DNA from: a virus
Length of the DNA: 46,787 nucleotides
Virus record (IMG/VR): IMGVR_UViG_3300024999_000161
Location: 1-46,787 of that record
Direction: 5' to 3' (one strand)
Part shown: piece after piece, positions 13,928 to 20,937 of the stretch
How positions within the stretch are numbered: the first letter of the stretch is position 1
Layout of the letters: each line of letters begins with the position of its first letter
Translations under genes and position numbers: made by a program
Notes under the pieces: model-generated
Seen by the model: the letters and a program-made list of their open reading frames with translations, nothing else
Told to the model about the DNA's origin: nothing
The model's database searches: none

Positions 13928-14489
13928 TATTACTTAATTGGGATTCCCTTAATTTGCTTTTTCTATACCGTTCTTTATTGTATTCGCTTTTTCTTTGTCT
14001 AATTTCTTCCTTATGCAATTGCTCATATCTTCGTTCCCTCTTCCTCCCAAGCTCCCTTTTCCTTACTGGGTCAATAGGTTTACAATCACTATGCTTTCTA
14101 CCCTTTAACGCCACGCTAATCTTATCCCTAGTTTCCTGAGATATAGTTTTACCCATATTAACTCTTGAAATATTCGCAAGATGTTCTTCCGAAAAACCAC
14201 TTGTCGTGTCTATGTTAAACCCGAACTCCCTTTCAACACTTCTTGATTCATCCATATAAAACTGTTCCCTATCTATTAACAATTCTTTTCCACATATTTC
14301 TAATATTCTAAAAGAAAATGATACTTCGCCAAAAATATTCCAAGATGATTGTAGGTTCTTGTTATAGTGGTTATTGTTGCGCAACATCCACCTATGTTGT
14401 GCAAACCTATGGGTTAAATTACTAGAACTACCAACGTAAACCATTCCATTAACAGTGTTCCTAATCTCATATATACCACTTTTTTCCAT
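13920..14489 (-). CDS. GIY-YIG homing endonuclease with NUMOD-type tail
   Basis: 189 residues from ATG at 14489, with GGAGGGTG 8 bases upstream. N-terminal nuclease: SGIYEIRNTVNGMVYVGSS (GIY...YVG), then RFAQHRWMLR and a catalytic Glu in IDREQFYMDE. The tail holds SEEHLANISRVNMGK and ETRDKISVALKGRKHS, NUMOD3-like DNA-binding repeats, and a basic end. It points against the flanking operon and overlaps the end of the FtsK gene by 8 bases, as expected for a selfish insertion between two cooperating genes. It has its own promoter and leader. Confidence 0.85.
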   Translation of the reverse strand: MEKSGIYEIRNTVNGMVYVGSSSNLTHRFAQHRWMLRNNNHYNKNLQSSWNIFGEVSFSFRILEICGKELLIDREQFYMDESRSVEREFGFNIDTTSGFSEEHLANISRVNMGKTISQETRDKISVALKGRKHSDCKPIDPVRKRELGRKRERRYEQLHKEEIRQRKSEYNKERYRKSKLRESQLSNII

Positions 14490-14536
14490 AACAAAAACAC
14501 CCTCCATAGCGTTTATTTTTCTCCTATTTACCCAGA

Positions 14537-14589
14537 GTGGGAAGCAAGGTTGGAGTTCCTCGCTTGTCGTGTAGCTATCACTATCCCAC
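14537..14589 (-). promoter_or_regulatory. Structured leader of the homing endonuclease
   Basis: In the transcript GUGGGA (14589-14584) pairs with UCCCAC (14542-14537), enclosing AAGCGAGG (14565-14558) paired with CCUUGCUU (14549-14542) around an 8-base loop. The element occupies most of the untranslated leader before the ribosome site. It could limit translation or be a small structured RNA in its own right. Confidence 0.5.
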
Positions 14590-14595
14590 CCTTAT

Positions 14596-14606
14596 ATTAT
14601 ACCATA
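14596..14606 (-). promoter_or_regulatory. Extended -10 promoter of the homing endonuclease
   Basis: TATGGTATAAT on the minus strand: perfect -10 TATAAT (14601-14596) with the TGn extension and no clear -35. The same ATGGTATAAT string occurs at the promoters of the structured RNA (23012) and of the HNH homing gene (37796). Confidence 0.6.
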
Positions 14607-14623
14607 ATTAGGATGTGAATGAT

Positions 14624-15307
14624 ATGAATAACTTCCAGAAGTGCATCGGTAGAGACAAACAAATTTTTGATCTCCTCGAATCCCAAGTCTGCCTAACCAC
14701 GGATATGATTCATCGACTAATCTTCAAGGGTAACTGTCTTCGTATCGCTCAAAGGAGATTAGAAAAGCTTTCTTCTCCCCCTTACCCTAAAATCAAGAGA
14801 GACAGGCGAAGATTAGGCGAACCATACTTCTACTATATGGACCATAAGCCAGGGCAATTAGACCACGTTTTGGGAGTCTCACAGGTATTTACATGGATTA
14901 GCTTAACTCTTGCTAATATGGAGCGACTGCACTCGTTTAACAGGGAGGTGAAGGATTACAAATCAATCCGGCCAGATGCTTTTTGTGCTATTAAAAACCT
15001 ATGGCAAGATGCCTTTTACTTCTACTTTGTGGAATTAGACATCAATCGAAGTGGTCATGATTTCGGAAAAAAGGCCAAGAAGTACAATGATTTATTTAGC
15101 TCAGGGACCTATATGAATCAATGGTGGGTTCCTCTATCTAGGCGATTCCCTGCCATTATTGTTGTGACAACCGGCAGAGTAAACACTATTAAGGAAAAAA
15201 TAGAAAGGGAGAATGTCAATGGTCTTGAGTTTAGGGTTTATTCCCTTGACAACATAAAGGAGGAATGTCTCGATGATGGAGGCAGCAAAGCAAGTATTCG
15301 GTCCTAG
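14624..15307 (+). CDS. Replication-relaxation family protein
   Basis: About 227 residues (ATG at 14624; GTG at 14615 is less likely). KQIFDLLESQVCLTTDMIHRL is a winged-helix start, then LRIAQRRLEKL, and PYFYYMDHKPGQLDHVLGVS holds the conserved Asp-His. Then follow IRPDAFCAI and FYFVELDINRSG. This is the pattern of the 'replication-relaxation' family (PF13814), found with FtsK-like ATPases on Bacillota mobile elements. It may nick or bind the origin of transfer or regulate replication; the activity is not shown. Confidence 0.75.
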   Translation: MNNFQKCIGRDKQIFDLLESQVCLTTDMIHRLIFKGNCLRIAQRRLEKLSSPPYPKIKRDRRRLGEPYFYYMDHKPGQLDHVLGVSQVFTWISLTLANMERLHSFNREVKDYKSIRPDAFCAIKNLWQDAFYFYFVELDINRSGHDFGKKAKKYNDLFSSGTYMNQWWVPLSRRFPAIIVVTTGRVNTIKEKIERENVNGLEFRVYSLDNIKEECLDDGGSKASIRS

Positions 15308-15509
15308 TCAACCAGGGTTTATTATTGTTCTTCTCGTAACCCTTGCCGTAGGAAGTTGGTTAGGCGAAATGATTACTACAGCTATTGGTAAGGGTCAAAT
15401 ATCGGCTATGATTAGAACAGGGACGCAGATTGCATCCATACTTGCAGTAGTAGCCCTTGCATGGAAACTACTCAACATCTTCTATAACTTCACCCAAGGC
15501 AAGATGTGA
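15273..15509 (+). CDS. Small two-span membrane protein
   Basis: 78 residues, ATG after GGAGG within the end of the previous gene (35-base overlap, another frame). Two hydrophobic segments, GFIIVLLVTLAVGSWLG (about 15-31) and IASILAVVALAWKLL (about 53-67), flank a short polar loop. The size and place, between a relaxation protein and a membrane peptidoglycan hydrolase, resemble small membrane subunits of transfer systems. Function is inferred from context only. Confidence 0.65.
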   Translation: MMEAAKQVFGPSQPGFIIVLLVTLAVGSWLGEMITTAIGKGQISAMIRTGTQIASILAVVALAWKLLNIFYNFTQGKM

Positions 15510-16093
15510 TGGCTAAACTTATATTCGACTTACTGCTTATAGGAGTTGCCTCATTCGTCGGTTATTGCATATGTGTCGCTGTTGAAAGAAAACGAATCGC
15601 GAATCAAATAATCGTAGTCGCAGGGATGATGATATTGCTCGTATTGATGCAGGACCTAACTCCTATTATCAATAAATGGGGCGCAAAAATAGATTCGTGG
15701 AAAAGTACAGCAGATAATATAGGCAATCTAGGAAAAGGTAGTTGGATAATGCCGATGAAAGGAGAGATAACTCAGGAGTTTAAGGGGGAACAGCATCACG
15801 GTGTAGACATTGGAGCACCCACGGGAACAGTCGTAGAGGCCACTAAGAAGGGTGAGGTGACTCGCGTTGAATGGAGTGACATATATGGAAACATGATCGT
15901 CATTGACCACGGTGGAGGGTTTGAATCGTTGTATGGACATTTATCAGGAATATCAATTAAGGTCGGTTATCCGGTGATAGCAGGAACAAATATAGGTAGT
16001 TGTGGTTCAACTGGTAGATCAACGGGAAGTCACTTACATTTTGAAATACGACTACATGGTCAGGCCCAAAATCCCATGAATTATCTCAGATAG
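15509..16093 (+). CDS. Membrane-anchored M23 metallopeptidase
   Basis: 194 residues; ATG at 15509 overlaps the stop of the preceding gene. Two membrane spans (about 5-20 and 30-48) come first, then a C-terminal LytM/M23 domain: TQEFKGEQHHGVDIGAPTG (HxxxD zinc ligands), then GNMIVIDHGGGFESLYGHL (second zinc centre HxH-like: YGHL) and GSHLHFEIRL (HxH). It would cut peptide bridges of the cell wall from outside the membrane. In the context of the FtsK-like and relaxation genes it may open the wall for DNA transfer; a virion lysis role is less likely, as a separate endolysin is present. Confidence 0.8.
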   Translation: MAKLIFDLLLIGVASFVGYCICVAVERKRIANQIIVVAGMMILLVLMQDLTPIINKWGAKIDSWKSTADNIGNLGKGSWIMPMKGEITQEFKGEQHHGVDIGAPTGTVVEATKKGEVTRVEWSDIYGNMIVIDHGGGFESLYGHLSGISIKVGYPVIAGTNIGSCGSTGRSTGSHLHFEIRLHGQAQNPMNYLR

Positions 16094-16103
16094 GAGGATT
16101 GCA

Positions 16104-16361
16104 ATGAGGAAAAACTTTCAAATGTTTATGATGGGTTTAATTGTAACGATATTGCTCATTCTCTCAAATCTAGCTTTTGAGCTATACCCATCAACTAAAT
16201 ATGTCGCGATCACTTTTGATTCACTATTAGCCATCGTATTACTGAGATTGGCCTTTAAGGAAATAGGGAAGATTTTAAAAGAAGAATCTGTGAGTTTTGT
16301 CATTTCTGGCTTAGTCGCCTCCTTAGTCGTTATTTGCTTAGTCGTTTGGTTAGTCGCTTAA
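16104..16361 (+). CDS. Small membrane protein
   Basis: 85 residues, AGGAGG 6 bases before ATG. Three hydrophobic segments: MFMMGLIVTILLILSNLAF, VAITFDSLLAIVLLRLAF and FVISGLVASLVVICLVVWLV, with a short charged loop KEIGKILKEE between the last two. It follows the M23 peptidase by 10 bases and is probably part of the same membrane complex. No family recognised. Confidence 0.6.
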   Translation: MRKNFQMFMMGLIVTILLILSNLAFELYPSTKYVAITFDSLLAIVLLRLAFKEIGKILKEESVSFVISGLVASLVVICLVVWLVA

Positions 16362-16411
16362 TACGACTAGAGTACAAGTTATAAATAACTATTTTACTGC
16401 ATTTATTTTTT

Positions 16412-16494
16412 AAAAGAGAGGGTTAGGAGGGAGAGATTGAGGGGCACGAGGAGAAAGAGAAGAAGGAAAGGGAGAGTTGAGAAAAAGTACACAG
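16412..16494 (+). other. Purine-rich intergenic tract
   Basis: About 80 bases that are almost all A and G on the plus strand, with repeated GGAGG/AGGAG-like words, between two membrane protein genes. It contains no open gene of note. It could be an untranslated mRNA segment with ribosome-like sites or a protein binding region. Confidence 0.5.
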
Positions 16495-16506
16495 GAAAAT
16501 AATAGA

Positions 16507-16541
16507 AAAACCCTTCGCCAAAAGCAGAGGGTTCATTTTTT
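16507..16541 (+). terminator. Terminator-like hairpin
   Basis: AACCCT (16509-16514) pairs with AGGGTT (16528-16533), with inner GC pairs, followed by CATTTTTTG. It probably ends the transfer-like operon. Confidence 0.65.
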
Positions 16542-16599
16542 GCATATTATTCCCCATCTCGGACACACTAACCTAAATCCATCTAAAGGAGGGAAAGAG

Positions 16600-16857
16600 A
16601 TGAGAAAATTAATCTTAATCCTATTAGCCCTAGTTCTTTTGGCCACTAACCCAAATAAAGAAAACTACATCGACTACACAAAGCAAAATATCCTTGGGCA
16701 TAATCCATCCGGACTAGTTTCAATACTTGCCGATCCATTAATCGACAAGACAACAACAGAGAGCAATCTGTACTTCGCGACTGTTTATAGGACTAAGTTT
16801 GGAGAGAGTAACGTTACTACTTTGGGGGTATTGAACAAATTCATCCCCTTGAAATAG
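16600..16857 (+). CDS. DUF4359-like small secreted/membrane protein
   Basis: 85 residues from ATG at 16600 with AAAGGAGGG upstream; the longer reading frame lacks a start signal. The N-terminal MRKLILILLALVLLATNP is a signal or anchor segment, followed by KENYIDYTKQ and later VYRTKFGESNVTTLGVLNKFIPL, the order found in DUF4359 proteins. A small envelope protein, possibly of the transfer module or a lysogenic conversion factor; unknown. Confidence 0.65.
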   Translation: MRKLILILLALVLLATNPNKENYIDYTKQNILGHNPSGLVSILADPLIDKTTTESNLYFATVYRTKFGESNVTTLGVLNKFIPLK

Positions 16858-16890
16858 AAAATACCCTACTCGTTTGAGTGGGGTATTTGT
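16858..16890. terminator. Bidirectional terminator between convergent operons
   Basis: AAATACCCTACTC pairs with GAGTGGGGTATTT around a GTTT loop, followed by T residues in both directions. It separates the rightward DUF4359 gene from the leftward small-gene operon. Confidence 0.8.
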
Positions 16891-16900
16891 TTGAGTTATT

Positions 16901-17281
16901 TTACCAATAATTAGCTGTTACAAATATCTTATAGTTACAGTTAAACTTTTCACACATTATTTTAGCCCATTCCTCTAACTCTTCTTTCTGTTTCGCTAAT
17001 TTATCCCACTCAATAACATCACCATAGCCGTATGTGACCATATCATAAACCACTATATCACCTTCGGATGCTGATATCTGCATACTTTCATTGTAGTCTG
17101 ACTCCATAACTCTGTGATGATAATTATTTCCAGATATTTTTATTTCACCTTCTAGGTCAATTACCCCTTCTTCTTGATACTTCCACACCTTTGATTCTTC
17201 AAGTATATTTTTCCATGTTTTTCTCGATAAATCATCTGGTGTCAAGGTTAATAATAGAACAGCGTTCGGATGAGTGCTCAT
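16901..17281 (-). CDS. Hypothetical phage protein
   Basis: 126 residues from the ATG at 17281, with AGGTGG 6 bases upstream; the frame is open further but with no ribosome site. MSTHPNAVLLLTLTPDDLSRK is followed by a segment of mixed strands and a C-terminal WDKLAKQKEELEEWAKIMCEK helix and NCNYKIFVTANYW. It is the last gene of the leftward small-gene operon. I do not recognise it. Confidence 0.6.
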   Translation of the reverse strand: MSTHPNAVLLLTLTPDDLSRKTWKNILEESKVWKYQEEGVIDLEGEIKISGNNYHHRVMESDYNESMQISASEGDIVVYDMVTYGYGDVIEWDKLAKQKEELEEWAKIMCEKFNCNYKIFVTANYW

Positions 17282-17309
17282 AAGATTCCACCTTTCATAT
17301 TTTTCACCC

Positions 17310-17714
17310 CTACAATATTTCTTTAACAGCTTGGAAAAGTGAGTCAACTAACTTTGAATTACCCAACCACATGGTCCTATTAATACTCAGCCGCAGGTTT
17401 TCGTTTTTTAGACTAGGTTCTTCGGTAAAGTTATCGAGTAGCTCTATCATTTGGCCAATACTCAAGATGGGCAATGAGTTTTCTTCCGGTCTACATGAGG
17501 GGTCTTCACCATCATCAATTTGACATTCGCAATTCCAATAGCCGCCACAAGAACCATTTACGCCAGAACCAAAAGTAGGGATGTTTCCGGTTTCTTCATC
17601 AATATTAACGAAGTGGTCTCCTTCTTCTTTATGTTCCTTCCACCATGCCCTCAACTTCTCTTGTTGCTCAGGACTCAATTCTTTTAGGTTTTCTACGGTT
17701 ATTCCTTGACGCAA
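17310..17714 (-). CDS. Hypothetical phage protein with SIGQMIELL module
   Basis: 134 residues, TTG start with AGGAGG 7 bases upstream. N-terminal helix (LKELSPEQQEKLRAWWKEH), a Cys/Gly-rich middle (GSGVNGSCGGYWNCECQID) and a C-terminal half beginning LPILSIGQMIELLDN and ending LVDSLFQAVKEIL. The C-terminal half has the same plan as the next gene, so the two are probably distant paralogues. Function unknown. Confidence 0.65.
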   Translation of the reverse strand: MRQGITVENLKELSPEQQEKLRAWWKEHKEEGDHFVNIDEETGNIPTFGSGVNGSCGGYWNCECQIDDGEDPSCRPEENSLPILSIGQMIELLDNFTEEPSLKNENLRLSINRTMWLGNSKLVDSLFQAVKEIL

Positions 17715-18016
17715 GCCAATACCTCCTTAGTCGCTCCCCATAATGCGTCTATTAATTCATATTCAGAATACGTAACTTCTTTTTTATTTACTTCGATCGT
17801 TACAAGCCATTGCTTTTGAATATATTTGATGCCAACCAAATAGAATGCGCCCTCTTCGCCATGAGTATGTAGAAATTCTATCATCTCACTAATTGTTGGA
17901 GGTTCTAGGTGATAGTTTTGAGCTTGTTCGTATTTGTTTGTGGCATAAAACCATTTCTGACGTTCTTCTTCCGTTGAGTATTCTTTTATGTCTTCAAAAG
18001 TAAAATACCGTTTCAC
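17699..18016 (-). CDS. Hypothetical phage protein, paralogue of the preceding gene
   Basis: 105 residues, GTG start. It contains PPTISEMIEFLHTHGEE and ends LIDALWGATKEVLACVKE, parallel to the C-terminal half of the 17310-17714 protein. The overlap with that gene at 17699-17714 shows coupling. Unknown function, perhaps an early host-interaction factor. Confidence 0.65.
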   Translation of the reverse strand: MKRYFTFEDIKEYSTEEERQKWFYATNKYEQAQNYHLEPPTISEMIEFLHTHGEEGAFYLVGIKYIQKQWLVTIEVNKKEVTYSEYELIDALWGATKEVLACVKE

Positions 18017-18037
18017 CTCGCCCCACCAACCTTTCTT

Positions 18038-18253
18038 TTAATTCTCTGCGACCAAAGTATTAAATCCACAAGCAGGACACTTACTATCTGCCCCACCTTC
18101 GCCATCATACACAAGGTAACCACCATGCATATTTATTTTAAAGACAGCACTTTTCAAATCCATATATCCGGTGTCATAATCGCAATCCTCGCAACATATA
18201 GAAGTCATTATTTCGCCCTGTTCCTCTATTTCTTCGGCAGATATATTATTCAT
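18038..18253 (-). CDS. Small zinc-ribbon protein
   Basis: 71 residues. Paired cysteines MTSICCEDCDYDTG and SKCPACGFNTL form a CxxC...CxxC zinc ribbon; the middle holds KINMHGGYLVYDG. One of several small Cys-pair proteins in this operon. The role may be protein or nucleic acid binding. Confidence 0.65.
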   Translation of the reverse strand: MNNISAEEIEEQGEIMTSICCEDCDYDTGYMDLKSAVFKINMHGGYLVYDGEGGADSKCPACGFNTLVAEN

Positions 18254-18274
18254 GCCTATCTATCCCTCCCATCC

Positions 18275-18439
18275 TCACTCCATCTTAAATAACTTCGCCA
18301 ATCCCCTGCACCGCTCAAATAACTCGCTATTATCTTTTGGAACTTGCATTTCATTAATCAATTTTCTGGCTGATTCTCCGGTTAGTATTGGCGATGTTTT
18401 TGGTATTGCTAGAATCTTGTAGTGTTGGTATTTAGTCAT
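18275..18439 (-). CDS. Small phage protein with GESARKLINEM motif
   Basis: 54 residues; the start overlaps the stop of the preceding gene by 8 bases. MTKYQHYKILAIPKTSPIL is followed by GESARKLINEMQVPKDNSE and FERCRGLAKL. Such short proteins with 'ISGESAKKLI' stretches recur in Bacillota prophages with no known function. Confidence 0.55.
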   Translation of the reverse strand: MTKYQHYKILAIPKTSPILTGESARKLINEMQVPKDNSELFERCRGLAKLFKME

Positions 18440-18860
18440 TAATACTCAACCCTTTATTCCTGAATCTTATCGTCCATGATCTGCTTGCGGTGTAAGTGTC
18501 TCCTACAGATTTACTAAATACGCTTTCTATCTTATCAACCATCTCCACAGGTAACGGTTCCCGACATTGCTCATAGCAACTATACTCCGATGCAAATATA
18601 CCCAACCCCCTAGCCATCTTAGCAATCGTGATACCTAGTTCCCTTCTCCTGTCTTTTATTATTTCTATTGAAATTCCATTCGCCGAATTTATCTCATTAA
18701 CTTCTTCCTTTTCATTTTTGATTAATTCATCAAGCTTGAGTTTAGCTTGTTTGACTTCACAATCAGAGTTATGGCAATCGAATATCCCACCGTGTGATTT
18801 TTCTCCATCCCAAAAGCCTATTGGATATTTAGTTGGGTTTGTGCAGGTTTGGCAATTCAT
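18432..18860 (-). CDS. Hypothetical protein with zinc-binding N-terminus and XRE-like segment
   Basis: 142 residues, ATG with GGAGG upstream. N-terminal cysteines (MNCQTCTNPTKYP, FDCHNSDCE) suggest a zinc finger. A middle segment, IKDRRRELGITIAKMARGLGI, then SEYSCYEQCREPLPVEMVDKIE, reads as a helix-turn-helix of the XRE type. It may be a phage regulator of the small-gene operon. Confidence 0.6.
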   Translation of the reverse strand: MNCQTCTNPTKYPIGFWDGEKSHGGIFDCHNSDCEVKQAKLKLDELIKNEKEEVNEINSANGISIEIIKDRRRELGITIAKMARGLGIFASEYSCYEQCREPLPVEMVDKIESVFSKSVGDTYTASRSWTIRFRNKGLSIND

Positions 18861-19180
18861 ATTTTTCCTCCCATCCCTAAAAGCCTACCATGAAACGATT
18901 CGGGTGATTCGCGCATCATTGATTTAACTAACTCATCTTGCAAGGCATCCGACTTTTCAGCTAAATGAACAATTGCCCTCAAGAGCGCATTTTCATACGA
19001 TATGTCACCGTTCCTATGGAACATAATGCAAGTATTAATGATTGCATTATGATAACAAAGTTCTCCTTCTACGAACTTCTTTAGCTCATCATCGTTATTA
19101 ACATCGACATTTTTATAGTTTGCGCTGCTCATTGTCACCCCTACTCCGCTAGTCATGGGTTTACTGCTTCTACCTGTCAT
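18857..19180 (-). CDS. Hypothetical phage protein
   Basis: About 107 residues from the ATG at 19180, which has GGGGGGA upstream; ATG at 19198 is an alternative. Mostly helical: DDELKKFVEGELCYHNAII, then ISYENALLRAIVHLAEKSDAL and LVKSMMRESPESFHG. Overlaps the next gene by 4 bases. Unknown. Confidence 0.55.
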   Translation of the reverse strand: MTGRSSKPMTSGVGVTMSSANYKNVDVNNDDELKKFVEGELCYHNAIINTCIMFHRNGDISYENALLRAIVHLAEKSDALQDELVKSMMRESPESFHGRLLGMGGKI

Positions 19181-19185
19181 ATGGA

Positions 19186-19320
19186 TTATTCCCCCCATTC
19201 CGTAGGAAGTGGTATATTTAGAAGTATGCCAATAAGAGCTATGTTGCCATCAGGAGCATGTGTGGATTTATCTAATTCTCCACAAAGTCGGCATTTATAA
19301 ATTAATGTACCGCCTACCAT
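19186..19320 (-). CDS. Small single-ribbon protein
   Basis: 44 residues, AAAGGT close to the ATG. MVGGTLIYKCRLCGELDKS has a CxxC, followed by THAPDGNIALIGILLNIPLP. A half zinc ribbon that may need a partner or a dimer. Overlaps the next gene's upstream part. Confidence 0.5.
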   Translation of the reverse strand: MVGGTLIYKCRLCGELDKSTHAPDGNIALIGILLNIPLPTEWGE

Positions 19321-19335
19321 ACCTTTATTCCCCCC

Positions 19336-19572
19336 TCAATCCCTAAAACCAATCGACTCCTGAGCATCAATCTCGCAAACTAAATCCCAATAAGTGAAGT
19401 CGTTACCTTGTTCATCCTGCTTAATAAACTGTCGCTCAATTATCCATTTGCATTTCCTTGTGTCTGCTGTGATTCTAAGATGGCACATGATCGTTGGACC
19501 GTAACATTTATCTAATATTAAGGCATCTTTATTGCCCATGTTTATGGCTTTATTTTTAGCATCGAAGTCCAA
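19336..19572 (-). CDS. Hypothetical phage protein
   Basis: 78 residues from TTG at 19572, with GGAGG 8 bases upstream. MDFDAKNKAINMGNKDALI is followed by MCHLRITADTRKCKWIIER and FTYWDLVCEIDAQES; a beta-rich small protein. Not recognised. Confidence 0.55.
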   Translation of the reverse strand: MDFDAKNKAINMGNKDALILDKCYGPTIMCHLRITADTRKCKWIIERQFIKQDEQGNDFTYWDLVCEIDAQESIGFRD

Positions 19573-19588
19573 TTAGTTTTCCTCCTTC

Positions 19589-19795
19589 TCAATCAACTCT
19601 GCACTTGGGATCATCAGACCAATTTAGGCAAGTCTCACCTTTGGCGCTATACATATCATAGTCATTACAAGTGTATGGATAACTAAATCTCCACCTTATG
19701 CAAGAGATGCACTTTCTACCTTCAGTGCGTTCCGCTTCTTGATAATCCTTGTATTTCCTCGCTTTTCCGATAAACACATCTTTAATAGTGATCAC
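19589..19795 (-). CDS. Cys-rich hypothetical protein
   Basis: 68 residues, GTG start 8 bases after GAGGTGG. Cysteines in RKCISCIRWRFSYPYTCND and GETCLNWSDDPKC suggest a bound metal. Not recognised. Confidence 0.55.
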   Translation of the reverse strand: MITIKDVFIGKARKYKDYQEAERTEGRKCISCIRWRFSYPYTCNDYDMYSAKGETCLNWSDDPKCRVD

Positions 19796-19798
19796 ATC

Positions 19799-20077
19799 CT
19801 ATTCCACCTCCTTCTCAATCATCAAGTATGCCTCCATGTACTTAATTGTCTCATCAATCCTCTTTTTTGTTCCGTTTAAAATCTTTTGAGCCATATCGAA
19901 ACTGATTAATCCTTGATGTGCCATATCCGAAGAGTTTTTCATCAATACGGTGTATTCATGAATAGTCCTTGCACAGCCAACGATATTATCCAGGTTGTAC
20001 TTACTTGGAGCGAGCTTGTTATTACATTCCCTTTCCTGCTCGCTAATTTTATTGATTACCTCTGCCCAACTTGCCAT
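19799..20077 (-). CDS. Helical hypothetical protein
   Basis: 92 residues, ATG. It is helical throughout: EVINKISEQERECNNKLA, then VGCARTIHEYTVLMKNSSDMAH and KILNGTKKRIDETIKYMEAYLMI. No membrane segment and no recognised family. Confidence 0.55.
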   Translation of the reverse strand: MASWAEVINKISEQERECNNKLAPSKYNLDNIVGCARTIHEYTVLMKNSSDMAHQGLISFDMAQKILNGTKKRIDETIKYMEAYLMIEKEVE

Positions 20078-20109
20078 TATTCTCCCTCACCTTTCTCTAT
20101 CTTCCACGT

Positions 20110-20310
20110 CTAGATTTTCGATTTGTGATCCTCCTTTATAAATTCAATCCAATCATCCACATCTCCCCCAGGCCATCCAACTCTTTGATAATCCAAACCA
20201 CCGTCTGCAAAAACAGATTTGCATTTACATTCAACAAAGTCATGTCTGTACTTGCTTTCAATTATATCTCCACATTTTTTACATTTTATTTTATTTTTGT
20301 ATTCTGCCAT
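20110..20310 (-). CDS. Small zinc-ribbon protein with DGGLDYQR motif
   Basis: 66 residues from the ATG at 20310, with AAGGG upstream. NKIKCKKCGDIIESKYRHDF, then ECKCKSVFADGGLDYQRVG: a CxxC...CxC ribbon followed by a conserved DGGxDY motif, a pattern I know from many Bacillota phages (DUF7695-like). It ends with a short acidic helix (DDWIEFIKEDHK). The role is unknown. Confidence 0.65.
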   Translation of the reverse strand: MAEYKNKIKCKKCGDIIESKYRHDFVECKCKSVFADGGLDYQRVGWPGGDVDDWIEFIKEDHKSKI

Positions 20311-20546
20311 TATTCCCAACCCTTCTCTATCTTCCACATCTTACGACTTCGCTTAAACTTTTTCGGCTCGGTAAGCAACGAATAAAGCAGTTCATTCCTA
20401 ATCTTATTCTCTCGATTACAAAGCGAACCAGTGCAATTAAAATAATAAGGACTGTCGGCCATATTTGTTATCTCGAATTCTTCCATAATCTCAATATCGT
20501 AATAATTGAGTATGAGTTCTAATGGAGTGCCTTCAAATCTTGCCAT
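20310..20546 (-). CDS. Hypothetical phage protein
   Basis: 78 residues. LELILNYYDIEIMEEFEITN, then YYFNCTGSLCNRENKIRNEL and LLYSLLTEPKKFKRSRKMWK. The short 'EEF-I' strand and the lysine-rich end resemble many small early phage proteins; no function. Confidence 0.55.
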   Translation of the reverse strand: MARFEGTPLELILNYYDIEIMEEFEITNMADSPYYFNCTGSLCNRENKIRNELLYSLLTEPKKFKRSRKMWKIEKGWE

Positions 20547-20548
20547 CT

Positions 20549-20935
20549 TTACTTATTCCCCCTTCCGTCTTTATTCTCATTGTAATAATCCCAATCGAAC
20601 TTACCGTCCACTACTCTACCTTTACCAATATACTCAGAAGCTTTGGTTAAATAGGCTCTTTCATCCGTACCACCCATCGAAGCATATGCAAAGCCAAAAC
20701 AATTACAATTAACAATGTGGTCGCATGTGTGGGACAATTTGCAACTCCCACAACATCTATTGTCCTTGAATATTGGGCATTGAGGTAGATCAAGAGGAAT
20801 CTTATGCTTGTCGTTTTTGTATCTGTTGCGGGTATCAAGATGAGTACAAATGTAAATAGGTGGGTCGATTAGGCCGTGCTTGACATCGTAGGATAAAACT
20901 ATTCTCTTCATTATTTTTACAACTGAGTTAATCAT
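20549..20935 (-). CDS. Cys-rich hypothetical protein
   Basis: 128 residues from ATG at 20935, AAGGAGG about 11 bases upstream. Cysteines cluster in LDLPQCPIFKDNRCCGSCKLS, then HTCDHIVNCNCFGFAYA. The last third is polar (SEYIGKGRVVDGKFDWDYYNE). A zinc-binding small protein of unknown role. Confidence 0.55.
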   Translation of the reverse strand: MINSVVKIMKRIVLSYDVKHGLIDPPIYICTHLDTRNRYKNDKHKIPLDLPQCPIFKDNRCCGSCKLSHTCDHIVNCNCFGFAYASMGGTDERAYLTKASEYIGKGRVVDGKFDWDYYNENKDGRGNK

Positions 20936-20937
20936 CT

